From Simmondsia chinensis (lineage: Eukaryota > Streptophyta > Magnoliopsida > Caryophyllales > Simmondsiaceae), in NCBI GenBank assembly GCA_018398585.1, contig JAGTTD010000024.1, forward strand, positions 10,878,071 through 10,942,070: DNA of 64,000 bases, read 5' to 3'. Position 1 is the first letter of the stretch. Each line of letters starts with the position of its first letter. The position numbers and the translations under genes were made by a program. Shown in pieces: positions 10,744 through 22,153 of this stretch. The notes beneath the pieces are model-generated. The model was not told the origin of the DNA, ran no database searches, and saw nothing but the letters and a program-made list of their open reading frames with translations.

Positions 10744-13240
10744 ATCTTCCACTTGTCCTTAAAGCTAAATAGCCTGTATTGCATAACTATCCCCTAGGGA
10801 TCTGTCAAATATTGAACCAATACTGATCTTTCAGTGTCTCATTCTTTTACTCACATGCTTTCATCTACAAAGAACGTTTAGAGTCAACTAGTCTACTCAA
10901 TAACTCCTAGCTGTCAAGTACCCAACCTCCATAATGAAGTAAGGAATACAAGATTGTTTCACTCTTCACTGTTTAATGACTCCCACTATAAGGGTAAACA
11001 AAAATTCTGATGTCAAACGTCTAAACTCCATTTTAAAACAAACGACCGGTGATAAGCTTAATATCCTTTCTTTGAATCTTTCAGAAGCTTGACCCTCAGA
11101 ATACAATTGGCTTATCTTAGGCCTTTTGCCTTTTAACTGACTGGATAACTAAACCCTCATAGCAATTCTACATCATTTACAATGAGTAGAATGCCATTTA
11201 AATACAACACTTAGAAAGTCTCTGCTGTCTTGTCATGTCACTTGTATACTAATGGTTCACTAACCATAGACTCAAATCCCTAGGACTTGATTAATCGTCA
11301 TCAAATCTACTATTTAATGAACAAGATTTTTATTTAAGTCTACAAATAGACTAGCTTAGTTTGCAACTATATGCTCCTAACTCTCGGCAACCAACTTGTC
11401 TGGTTGTATCATATACATAACCTTTTCAAGAAGACCATTCAGAGAATGTCCACTTGATTTCCGTCACCATACATCATCACAATGAGGTGCAATGGATAAG
11501 AGCATTCTTATAGACTTAAACATAACATCTGGCCAGAAGGTCTCATCAAAGACGATTCCTTCCTACAGGGTATTAACCAACTGCCATTAATCTAGCCATA
11601 AAAGGTATTTGCCTTCTTGTCCACTCAACTCTATATACTTGTAAATCCATTCAGATTCAATCTAATGGACTTAACATCTTTCGACGCCTCTATAAGTTCC
11701 CAAACTTAGTTAAAATACAATTACTTTAACTTAACTTTTATTGTCCTAACTCAATGATCTTCATCTTTATACTTAAGAGTTTCATTGTAGACTAAAGGAT
11801 TAGATTCATCATCATTTATAGCTGTTAAGACTGAAGACATGAATCCATCAAGTGACCCTAACCATCCTCCCACTATACCAAAGTTCTCATGTACTTTGTG
11901 TGATAATAACTTAGTTAATGATATATCTAATACATCATCTACACTATAAGTTGTATCAAGCTGTATAGACACAGTATCTCATACTATCAATCTAACACAA
12001 TCTATCTGTTGTACTTTTTGAACACTTTCTAAAACATCTTACGCAGCAAACCTTTTGATGTGTAATTGTGACTCATCATATGAATCTTACCATATTCAAT
12101 AGCAAATTATTGATCCTTTCTACAACTCATTGTAATAAGGAAAAATAAGAATTCTCCTGAATCCACCACTTTAATCTAATCAAAGTGACTTGATATAATT
12201 ACCTAACGGATTCCAACTTAAGTCTTTAACTCTTTGAACCTTTCAAAGAATTCAAGACTTCAATCTTTATAGGTATATCCATACATCAATTAATTGAGTA
12301 GTCATTCATAAATATTTTATGAAATACTCATCGATTCCACTTGCTTGAACTTTTAGCAGTCCATAAATACTTTATGAACAAGTTTTAGCAGCTTAGTAGT
12401 CCTACTGTCTTTACTCTTAAAGACACTTTCAGTCACCATTAATTCGAACATATTTCCCATAGTGATTATCATTCAAATACTTAATGATCCATAAGATAAA
12501 TCAAACTAGATTTGAATCATATTGGATAATTGTGACCTAAGATTAAGTGCCACTTGAAAGCTATATGTATATGGTTTCCAGAAATTCTTTCTTTTATATG
12601 GTTACACAACCTAGATTGTATTAGATTAAAAAATCGCCATTAATGTAGTTTTGATCAAAATAAGTCAACTATCTACCAATGTACCCTTTTAAATAAACAT
12701 TTTGTTTATATAACTATCGGTCCATTTTTTAGAAAAATAATTGAAAGTCTATTTCGAAACAAATAGCAGATAGAAATCAAATTTCTAAAGTACATCAAGA
12801 TAGTTACTCAAAATCAAAGCTAAATTACTTGACTTAAACTACTACCTCTTGACACCCTTATTGAAAACCCATTCACCAAAACACTAGTGAACTACATACT
12901 ACTCGCAACTACAAAAGACAAAATATCAAATACCCTATGATGTTGGCTTTCATTCTTAACAACAATAGTATCTAAGTATTTAGGAAATTCCTTTTAAAGT
13001 CCAGTGTTTTAATAAAAGAGACAAAACCATTTTGACTTACGTTTTTATTTACCCTTTTGAGGTTCCTAATTCCTAAGATAGATGTTTATACTAAGTGACC
13101 TCTTCCCTTAGTTCTCATGACACCTTTTTTCATAAACTGCTCTCATGCTATTAGTTCTCTGACCAAACACTGCTCTCAAGTATTTTAGCATATCCTCTAT
13201 AGCTGAACTTTCAAGCATCTAATACTAGAAAATATTCGAC
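10744..13240 (-). pseudogene. pol: Copia pol relic (RNase H, RT, integrase), middle element
   Basis: Minus-strand translation gives recognisable Copia blocks in the expected order. Integrase remnants lie at about 12335-12430 (KLVHK, then KVQASG and DEYFIK in mixed frames). The RT stretch EGI-FDETF-P and KSIRMLL lies at about 11500-11575, and the RT core at about 11165-11205. At the core the usual YxDD has become YLNG, which removes the catalytic aspartates. Frames are interrupted every few dozen codons. The region matches 27156-29500 (outer element) throughout, so both derive from one autonomous ancestor. Confidence 0.65.
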
Positions 13241-13258
13241 ATCTAATGTACGAATTTT

Positions 13259-13441
13259 CCATGCTTGGGCGAGAGTAGTACCAGGATGGGTGACCTCCTG
13301 GGAAGTCCTCACCTTCAGGTTGGGGGCACTGGGAAACAGCCTTTCTTCAGGTTAACACCCTGAAGGGGGAAGGTTGCGTAAATTCGTCCCCCCAGACCCT
13401 GCGTAGGCGGGAGCCCTTGAGGCACCGGGTATGTTCCTTTT
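13259..13441 (+). mobile_element. 5S-rRNA-headed SINE, 5'-truncated
   Basis: The body is bounded by 18-bp direct repeats ATCTAATGTAYGAATTTT with one mismatch (13241-13258, 13442-13459). The outer element at about 29405-29420 shows the unoccupied site. The first 50 nt match the 3' half of plant 5S rRNA: GCTTGGGCGAGAGTAGTACC, then GGATGGGTGACCTCCTGGGA. After a linker comes the Au/Angio-type tail with TTCTTCAGGTTAACACCCTG, CCCAGACCCTGCG and GAGGCACCGGG. The head starts within the 5S A box, so the 5' part is lost. The 3' TTG repeats have decayed. Confidence 0.88.
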
Positions 13442-13459
13442 ATCTAATGTATGAATTTT

Positions 13460-15312
13460 GCAACTCACTCACTCTTTAGTCTAGTCTAACGTTCCTAACG
13501 TTCTTTTCAACTTGGTATATTTACTAGTAGCAATCCAGAAAACTCTGAGCATCTCCTAGCGCTCAACATGTACTAAGGCATACCATATTAAAGCGAACAA
13601 AATAAAACAAACAAGACATACCATTATTAACCGCAATACATAATAACAACCTGTCTGACTATAAAACAAGTCATATAACATACATGATTACTTTCCCTAT
13701 TTTTTAGCAAACAATCAAAGTTCGGAGTTCACATTCTGACAATTACATGTAGGTCATGGACACCCAACTGAACCGCCCAAAACTCCTCAGCAGTGAGGTC
13801 GAGTTGAGACATCAAAGGGGTGAGAGCATTTCTCAATAAATAAGTTTTCTTGTAAACTCTTTACTAAACATATGTAACACACCACATTTTCCTCACTCTC
13901 TAAGATCCTAGAACATAGCTCCTCGGGGAGTTTAATGTAGACCCTAATCAAATGTACACCATTGCCTGAACATCTATACAAGTGCTGTACTAACTCCACG
14001 GGGCATGGTCATGCTCGATTACTTGGATTTTAGTTCATCCTAATGGAAATCTAACCCATATTCCACAGATTAACATCCTCCTTGGGAAGTAATGAAACCC
14101 ACTATTCTTGTCAAACTTAGTAATGCAGGCCATGCACATTCACTTAGAAGCTTGTTCCCACTTGATATTTTGAGTCCTGTGAACTTTGAAATAGTTTTAG
14201 CAAACAAACAAAGCTTGGATCCACCTAACCATTCTCTATGTGTGTGCAACGATAAGATAACCAATCTACCCGTTATTATGGGAGAGGCGTAACAAATAAT
14301 TAGTCAAATGAGATTTATTCTCAATTAATATATTTCCTAAAAATATTTAACTCACCATTTCTTCCTTGGTCTCTAAAACAGTATCACAATGCTCTGTACC
14401 ATTACCTAAACAATAGTACAAGAAAACAAGATGCTCCAAGGCGGTGTGGTCGTACTCAATTTTCATATACCTTTATCTATCATGGAGAAGTCCAACTATG
14501 TATCCCAAGAATAAACGCCCTCCTCAGGGAGTAGCGCCTATCCACTATACTATTAGACTTGCAATGGAGGCCGTAAGGAATCAACTCCTGATCCTCGCTC
14601 CCACTTGAAATTTACAATAGCAGATCTTTTTTTTAAATTTGATTATCTCATAATCAATATTAGGATTGCATTCTAAATTTTATTTAAAAGTTAAATAAAA
14701 TCCTAGTCATATTAGGTTCCTTTAAATATCCAACCTATGCAATCTAATCTCATTAAATGTATTATGAGAAATTTTTTTTCTTAAAAATTCAACTTTGGAT
14801 TGTCTAATCTAATTAGACCCATTTGAAAAAATTCTTCCAATATATGAAATCAAATATTTCACCAAGTTATATATCTTTATAATTTTTATTCATATCATAT
14901 ATGATATTTAACTCTTTAAATAATATTGAATATGTGAACTAAATTTAATAAGTAAACATGTACTCAAACAATTTAAATAATAACACTTAAGCCCCAAAGG
15001 TTGAGTAATTAAAATTTTTTTTAAACTCTTTTAAAAAGATTATCATATAATCTTAGGATCTCACCCTAATCAATTATTTATTTATTCAAATTATTTGAAT
15101 AATAAAAAATAGAAATTATTTTTTTAACTAAACATAGGTGCTGGGCATGCCTCAATTCCTTCTTTTGTATTTTTTATTTATTTTATTATTTAAATAAATA
15201 ATTAAATAATTTAATTTAATCTTGATCTCATTAGATAGTAAACCGAACATCTAATCCAGTTAGATATTCTTTATGACATTGTATATATCTAAATCATTCG
15301 ACTCTTTGAATA
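13460..15312 (-). other. Untranslated leader and gag region of the middle Copia element
   Basis: No coding domain is legible. On the minus strand it aligns with 29420-31500 (outer element) and with 49900-52060 (plus-strand Copia of the second nest). Characteristic blocks are CCCACTTGAAATTTACAATAG at about 14601-14621 and repeated palindromes of the type GATTATCTCATAATC at about 14641-14655. Conservation of this non-coding layout in three copies argues that it is the natural leader of the family. Confidence 0.6.
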
Positions 15313-15325
15313 TCTAATCTCATTA

Positions 15326-18202
15326 AAAATTTTCTCTCTCTATTAATCTTAAAATATCCCTCTGATGCCATTTCAACTCTCCATTATCTCCGCCTACCGT
15401 TAGCCACATGTGCCGACGCGTGTGGCCACCTTCTCCGTTGTTCTTGCTCCCTAAGGCTCCCCGGACTAGCCTATTCACTATTGTACCTCCAAAAACACTG
15501 GCCAGGCTCATTTTCATGGTGTTTTTCCAGATCTGAACCGTGGTCTGGTGTGCTCTACGGCAAGTTTGTGCTTACAAGTGGCTATTCCGGTTATTAATCT
15601 CTATAGCAGGTGGCCTGAGTCAAATGGTGGTGTGTCGTTTTTGGCAGTGGTGGATTCAGGTATCGAGCTCTCCGACAGGGAGTGGTTCTTGTGCTTCTTG
15701 ACAGGTGGTCTGGGTATGGCGATGGAGCGTCGTCTCCAATTGTGGCGGGTTCATGTTTTTATCTCTCTAATAGGTTGTTGTTCTAGAAGTTATCGAATAG
15801 GTGGTCTAGATTTAAATCGTCAAAGATAACCGATTCCGGTGGTGGTTTTTTCAGCGTTGGTTTCGTCACCGGCTAGCCATTCTCCTCATCGTTTCCCCAG
15901 CATGGAATCTTTCCCGGCCAGAGATAGAAAGTTTGAGATGAGTGGAAGAAAGTAAGTTGAAGAATCGAATGACGGAGTCCGAGGATACACCTTGTTTTTG
16001 AATAATCTACCAATGCAGATATATAATCAATGGTTGAAAAGGAGTCTTTCAAATCATAGGGATGTTGTAGATGCTTTTGTTCCTAGAAAAATGAGGCACA
16101 TGAAGAGTGTGAGGTTTGGGTTCATTAGGTTTTGACACCTAAAGGAGGTAGAGGCAGCTATCGAGAAGGCAAATAGAGTATGGTTAAGGGATAGGAGGAT
16201 TATAATAAATTAGGCGAAATTCTCTAGAGGTCAAAAAAGGAATCAGGAAGTGAGCAAGACTCCATGTACTAAGAAGAAGCTATTGTATCTTACATGGAGC
16301 AACAACAGAACCTTTGCTGTTGCTGTCAATGGTGTACCTCCTCAGGGTCACATCAAGAAGGAAGGGATGAACAAACTACCCGTCATTGGGGTGGTGAAGA
16401 GGATCGTTGTAGGGAAACAAGAAGAAGGGAATCTAGAAAAATTGCGCTAAATTATCATAATTGAGGCTGAGGAGGAGCTAAGTAAAAAGTAGGCTAAAGA
16501 GATTTTACTAATTGAAAGTGCAATGCAATGTGAAGTGCTAAGCCTTGGGGGAAAGAAGTTTGTGGTTGTCCTTGATGAGGAAGAAAGAGACTTATTGTTG
16601 GAAAAACAAGTCCGATGGTCCGATATGGCATCTGTAACATGAGAAAATGGGCATAATTTGACAGGAACTTAAAGAGGTTAGCCTGGATCACTTGCTATGG
16701 GGTACCTTTACGAACTTGGCCATCAGAGAGCTTCAGAAGGATAGCATAAGAGTGGGGTAGAATCGTCACATTGGACATCGAGTGCGAGCGATTTTCGAAT
16801 TTTGAAGTTGGATAGGTACTAATTGAGACAGACCAATTTGAGCCAGTAAAATGCTGTTATCCTGAAAATAGGAAGCTCGCAGCGCATTGTCCATGCTTTT
16901 GAGATTGGTCAGGTAGCATATGGAAAATTCTTGGAATGGAAGATTTCAGCAATAGAGAATGAATCTCGAGAGTCTTCGGAGGAATATGGAGAAGATTTGG
17001 CCATGAAGCCCACCAAAGATGATAGGGTTGATAATAACTTATCGGTGGTGGAATTGCATGAAGAATTCATGCCAAGTGTCGCCAAGGAAGTTGAAGTGGT
17101 GTAGGAAATCTAAGACGTGGAGCTTGGCAAAGCTAAGGATACAAGAAACAACGTTGTCGAAAATCCGGAGAGCTCAAGTGAGACGTTCCCCTAGGGGTTT
17201 GTAAATCTCTTTGAAGTCGACGCTCAAGAAGTTGATGTGCTGATGACTCCAAGTATTCCGCAATCTAAAGGGGAAAGCTCGACAGAGGATATTAGAGAGG
17301 ATCAATTGGCCCAGTCGAATGACAATAGCGATACTTTTTCACTAGGGTTTGTGAATCTTTTTGAAGTTGCAAGGTAGGAGGAAATGGAGGTTCCTTCTTC
17401 GGAGAATCAAGTGTCAAACCGGAAGGCAACCACGTTCAATAGAGTTCCCTTAAAGAAGGCGTGGAGGATTCGATATCATCGAGGCTGGTTAGGAGCTCGA
17501 ATGAGGCTGTCAATAAGGAAGCACCCAAAGTATTGAAGTTAGAGCCAAGATTTGAATGGAGATGGAAGGAAGGAGACCGTTACCATATTGCATCATTTCT
17601 GAAACTAAGCAAGTTCGCCAACCTAACGAGAAGGAAAGGGAAATGTGGGAAGGATAGTACCCTAACGGAACAGGTTCAACGAGTTAAAAAATGTTGAGAG
17701 ATGGGAAAAATGTTAGGTTTAAGCTACCGCGGCCCAGAAAGTGACATGATCAATACATTTTGTGCCCTTGAAACCAGTGCACATGGCAATCCCCTATGAA
17801 TGAAAAAGAGAAACCATATGTAAGTTGCGCTCTAAGAGCCTATTAATCTCGGGTCGATGGGAGAAGTTGTCATTCTGGTAGACTCGTGTTCTAACACAGA
17901 GAGTTTTCTTTCCGAGAGGATTGGCTATTTGGGTTGAGTGGTGTTATCTTTGTGTAGGCATCTTTGGTAGGCATTTTTGGCGAAGAGGTCTTCTAGGTGT
18001 GGCGGTCGTTTTAGTATTTGTTGTACTTGTTATTGTAGCAGGTATTGATCTTTGACTTGGTGTGTGGCCAAAGGTGGATCTTGATGTTTTTGATTTTTGT
18101 CCTATTTTTTCCTTGATCTCTATCACCAATGTGAGGTCTCAGGTTCTGCCTTCATGGGACGCCAATTTTTGTTTTGCGATTTTTTGCTAATTATCAAAAA
18201 AA
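15326..18202 (+). mobile_element. L1-type LINE with ORF1 but no visible ORF2
   Basis: It is bounded by 13-bp duplications TCTAATCTCATTA (15313-15325) and TCTAAGCTCATTA (18203-18215), one mismatch. The outer element at about 31520-31540 shows the empty site. The 3' end is TTATCAAAAAAA, a short poly-A end of the kind seen on plant L1 elements. The element has a C-rich 5' leader, a broken ORF1 (about 15902-17700) and about 500 bp of 3' DNA. No endonuclease or reverse-transcriptase motif is found in any frame. At 2877 bp it lacks the roughly 3-4 kb ORF2 of a full L1. Confidence 0.8.
15902..17700 (+). pseudogene. L1 ORF1 relic (RRM-like plus DUF4283-like regions)
   Basis: After an ATG at about 15902, an RNA-recognition-motif-like fold reads YTLFLNNLPMQIYNQWLKRS, then DVVDAFVPRKM and the RNP1-like RFGFIRF at about 16112-16132. 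A stop follows at once. Further on, about 16690-16750 encodes YGVPLRTWPSESFRR-like text, and then IVTLDIECERFSNFEVG. This is the conserved block of the nucleic-acid-binding region in plant LINE ORF1 proteins. The C-terminal half is acidic with two copies of a GFVNLFEV motif (about 17193 and 17348). Several stops and shifts make it non-functional. A captured host RRM gene is less likely given the order of blocks. Confidence 0.65.
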
Positions 18203-18574
18203 TCTAAGCTCATTAGATTATTAAGAAATATACACCCTCTACTTTAATTATAATTCGTCCTAATAAGTTGGATGAACAACAATCTTGTTATTAAAATTTT
18301 GAATAACACAATCAGGTATTCTTTATTTAGGATTATTATAAAATATTCGACAATTAAATATTTTATACTTAGGTTCAAAATCATGAATCATCTAAAATTA
18401 AACAATTTAAAACTTTAATAAATGTTCAATCTTATTATTAAACTCTTTAACAACAAAAATCAGGAAAGTCTTTTTCCTTTAATCAAATTCCCAATTTGAT
18501 ACTATTTGTAATTATTAACACCCCAATTTATCAAATCTAGGGTCTTAATGTCAATTATGAATGTATTCAGAGTT

Positions 18575-18589
18575 AGCACCGATACCAAT
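18575..18589 (-). other. Primer binding site of the middle Copia element
   Basis: The reverse complement reads ATTGGTATCGGTGC directly after the LTR end. It is close to the TGGTATCAGAGC complement of the initiator tRNA-Met 3' end used by most plant LTR retrotransposons. It fixes 18590-27150 as the 5' LTR and the element as minus-strand. Confidence 0.8.
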
Positions 18590-19580
18590 TGCTGGGAACA
18601 TATTTCAAAATTTTTTCCTAAATGACTAGAGTGGGCTCAGCAGAAAATCAATCTAACATTCTTAATTTTAAATCTAATGCCTTGATCTAATTAAACTATT
18701 TAGATCTAATGACTACATCTTGCTCTAGTAGACTTATAATATAACAATCATAAACCATCAAATAAAACAAGTATAAACATGGTATATAGAATAAATGAAA
18801 TAAAGAAAAATAAATTAAATATCAAATACTTAATCTATACATACTTGAAAAGCAAATCCAAACTCCAAATTGAAGATATGAAATTGGTAGAAGAATATAT
18901 TCATACCTCAAGGCCTTCTTCGCAATGACCTCTTTTAGCAGCAAAGTGTGGACTCCAAAAATATTTAATTTAGGAAAATTTTAGAACAAAATTTTCCTTT
19001 TAATCTTTTCAAAAAATTATGTTTTAGAAAAATTATGCTAACCATTAATTTAGAAAATCCCTAAAATAATTTTAGGATTTTCGTTGTTGGAGAAAACTAG
19101 GTTCCAAGACCTAAAAAAATAACTATATCCTCACGACCAAAAAAAACCCCTATATGTATAAGAAAAAATCCATGCCACCCATGTCAATGTTTCATTGGTC
19201 TACGGCATCTGCTGCGGATAGCCAGAAAATGTGACCTAGGGCACGACTTGGTCACGTGTGTGTGGCATGGATTGCTACTTTTTTTTATTTGTGTAACGCG
19301 GGGTTTTGTAATTTTATGCCTTTTTTCTTTTTCTTATTCCCACATTATAAAATTCATCTCATAAATATTATTTTGTTAAAATTAATTTATTTATCATATG
19401 AATAAATAATCCATTTCATGAATTATGTTTAGCAAAATTAATTTATTTATCTGTGAATAAATAATTCATCACGTGAATTCAATTTGAATATTTTCAAACA
19501 GTGCTTAAGTTGATCCTTGATTAGGAACCTCAAGAACAATCTAACTCTAGTTCCAAATGGGTCAAATCTGATTATCAACT

Positions 19581-19631
19581 AAAGCAACAATCCCAGTGCC
19601 CTAAGGGCTCTAGCCTAAGGGCCGCGGCCGC

Positions 19632-19665
<34 letters not shown>

Positions 19666-19830
19666 TGTTCACCCCTTCCGCCTTTAGGTACCCTGAAGAG
19701 AGGCTGTTTTGAAAATCGCCAACTTGACTTCCCAGGAGGTCACCCATCTTGGTACTACTCTAGCCCAAACACACTTAACTTCGGAGTTCTAATGGGACTC
19801 GGTGCTTTCGTGTTGGTACCCTCTTAGGTT
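19581..19830 (-). mobile_element. 5S-rRNA-headed SINE, near full length
   Basis: It is flanked by the 12-bp duplication TGATTATCAACT (19569-19580, 19831-19842). On the minus strand it starts with about 110 nt of 5S rRNA sequence: GGTACCAACACGAAAGCACC, CCCATTAGAACTCCGAAGTT, AAGTGTGTTTGGGC (A-box region), then GATGGGTGACCTCCTGGGAA (C-box region). The internal pol III promoter of 5S genes thus survives in recognisable form. After the linker, AACAGCCTCTCTTCAGGGTA opens the Au/Angio-type tail, which ends GGCACTGGGATTGTTG. The tail's C-tract is expanded to 31 bases. It is not a 5S gene: it has a foreign tail and target duplications. Confidence 0.9.
19634..19664. repeat. 31-bp poly-G run next to a GCGGCCGCCCGGG motif
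   Basis: This is an uninterrupted G run inside the SINE tail, at the place where related copies have about 6-9 C on the other strand. It is either a real mononucleotide expansion or an assembly problem. Confidence 0.9.
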
Positions 19831-20492
19831 TGATTATCAACTCATGATAACAATTGATGACCGTGTAATAAAACTTAATTCCACTAAATAAGATTTATTG
19901 CACTCTGGAATTGAATATATTCACTCAAGAATTTTCCAAATAATTTTATTGCGACAATTAACCCTTCTACTAGATATCCATGAGTAGAACAACATTAACT
20001 ACTATCTCTATTTTTCTCACATCTTTTGTCATAGTTTCGGACTCGCCCTTCTCAAATAATTCATAATATAGAAACAATTTCTGTATTAATTCCAAATGTC
20101 AAACATATTGAATGGCCAAAGATTCTAGAATCCATTCATTTGTTTGCGAATCAACTAAGGGAACATCTTACATTATAGATTCCTAGTAAAATATTTGTTT
20201 CCGCCACACTTCATACAATTTCCCAACGACGTAAGATCCTGGTTATTCTCTTATAACCTCATCATTTTAGGTATCAAAGCAATTAACTTTTATGCAAGAG
20301 TCCGGATTATTTTGCGGATTGAGAGTTATCATCTTATAGAATTAATTATTTCTATTAGCAGTTAGAGAAATAACTACTTCAGGTGGTCCTGCTCAGTGCT
20401 CCAATCGTACTGAAAATACTAACATAATACTCTTGGATCCCTATCTCTAGTACCAAGACAAGTCATCAAAAGTATCATAGTATAGTCTTATC

Positions 20493-22153
20493 TATTAAAG
20501 CTGGTGTCCAAGAGAACGCAATTTATGTAAACTTTTTTTTATTAGTGAATAAAGATTGTTTGACATTATCATCTATTTTAATTTTATTTATAAATCTTTG
20601 TGCATGTGATGTTATTCTCTATCAAAGCACGTCCCATGAGATGGCTGAAGTCCGTAAATGACATTTGTGATATCCATTTTTAGTGGATTAATGAGATTAT
20701 TCCACATAAGGACTAAATAATGAATAAGAATGTTATTCAATAATTAGTTCATAGTCAGCAATGAATTTGGGCTACTTATCTGCTAAGACTATAATTTGAC
20801 ATTTAGATAACTTGTCTTGGATATAGGGATAGTGATCTAGGATGTTGTGCTGTTGTGTTACAGTGAGATTGTCACACTGAACAGGCCCACATGATCTGCT
20901 CGGATCTATACTACTATGAGAATTGAGCGACTCTTATATATTTTGTTTACACAATGACTCTCAATCTGGAAAATAGTCTAGACTTGTGCATAGAGTGTTT
21001 ATTGCTTTGATGCACTAAAATGACGAGATTATACGTAATAACCGAGGTCTTACATTCGTTGGGAAATTGCATAAAGTGTGGCAGGAGTAGATATTTTATG
21101 ACGAATCTACTTTGTGAAATATCCCCTTAGTTAATTTGCAAGTATTCGAATTGATTCTAGAGACTTTGGCCAGAGCATTCCTTATGTTGGACATTAGGAA
21201 TTAATACAGAATTATTTATCTGTATTAGTCAATTATTCAAAAGGGGCAAATTGAGAACTAAGGAAAAGTGTGAAAGAATGACAATAAAAAGTGTGAAAGA
21301 ATGACAATAATAGTTTAAGTTAATTTTGTCATGGACATTTATTAGAGGGGTCAATTGTGAGTAAACTTTTACAGAAAAATTTAACGAGTAAATATATTTA
21401 TTTTTAGAGTGTAATAAATCTTATTTAATGAAATTAAGTTTTATTAAATAGTGTTCAATTGTTATCAAGAAATAATAATCAAATTTGACCCATTTGAAGC
21501 TAAATTGAGGTCCCTATGCAAGGCTCTAAAATTATTAACTTACAAAAATTAAGAGAATTCATTAGATGAATTATTTATTTAAAGAATTGAATAAAAGTAT
21601 TTTTTTATTAAATCCTAAAAATCCATATGAATTTTTCTTAAAAGTTAAAAAAGAAAGGGTAAAAAAGGTTTTCGTAAAACAATTACACAGCGCGACCCAA
21701 TCAACGCATGATCAAGGGGAGGAGCGAGGCGCGTCCCCCTCCCTGGGCTGACCAGCGCACGACACCCCTGGCAATCCGAGTCAATAAACGTGGGTGAATG
21801 GCCGGGTGCCACGTGGCACCCTGTGGCCCCCTGTGAGCGGCTAAGCGAATGAAGCTGCCAACAAGTATTTTAAGAAATATTTTATCTTAATTAAGATTGA
21901 AGTTTAGCCATTATATTTTTTTTTATTTTTTTATTGAATTAGCTCTCCTATTAAAAACAATGCTAGGCTAATTCAGATTTTTTAACAACAATAATAGCAA
22001 TTAAGAAATTGCTCGATTTTCTCTGAATTAGTTAGTGAATTGATTAAGTGAAAATCTCCTCCAAATTAGTTTTTAAAATTAGTCTTAAGAACCACTTGAT
22101 GTCACGGCGCCCACTCGTTCGATGAAATAGGAGGAATTGCAGAGAAGATCTCG
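20493..22153 (+). repeat. 5' LTR of the inner Copia, 3'-truncated
   Basis: It begins TATTAAAGCTGGTGTCC (the first G of TG is mutated) and matches the 3' LTR up to AGAGAAGATCTC at 22141-22152. After that point the two differ completely, which marks the deletion junction. Confidence 0.85.

Noticed and set aside
15548..15829. 93-codon plus-strand frame
   Set aside because: It lies in the 5' leader of the L1 element, upstream of ORF1, and resembles no known protein.
19720..19820. 5S rRNA gene on the minus strand
   Set aside because: The 5S similarity is joined to a SINE tail and bounded by target duplications. It is a retroposon head, not a 5S gene.
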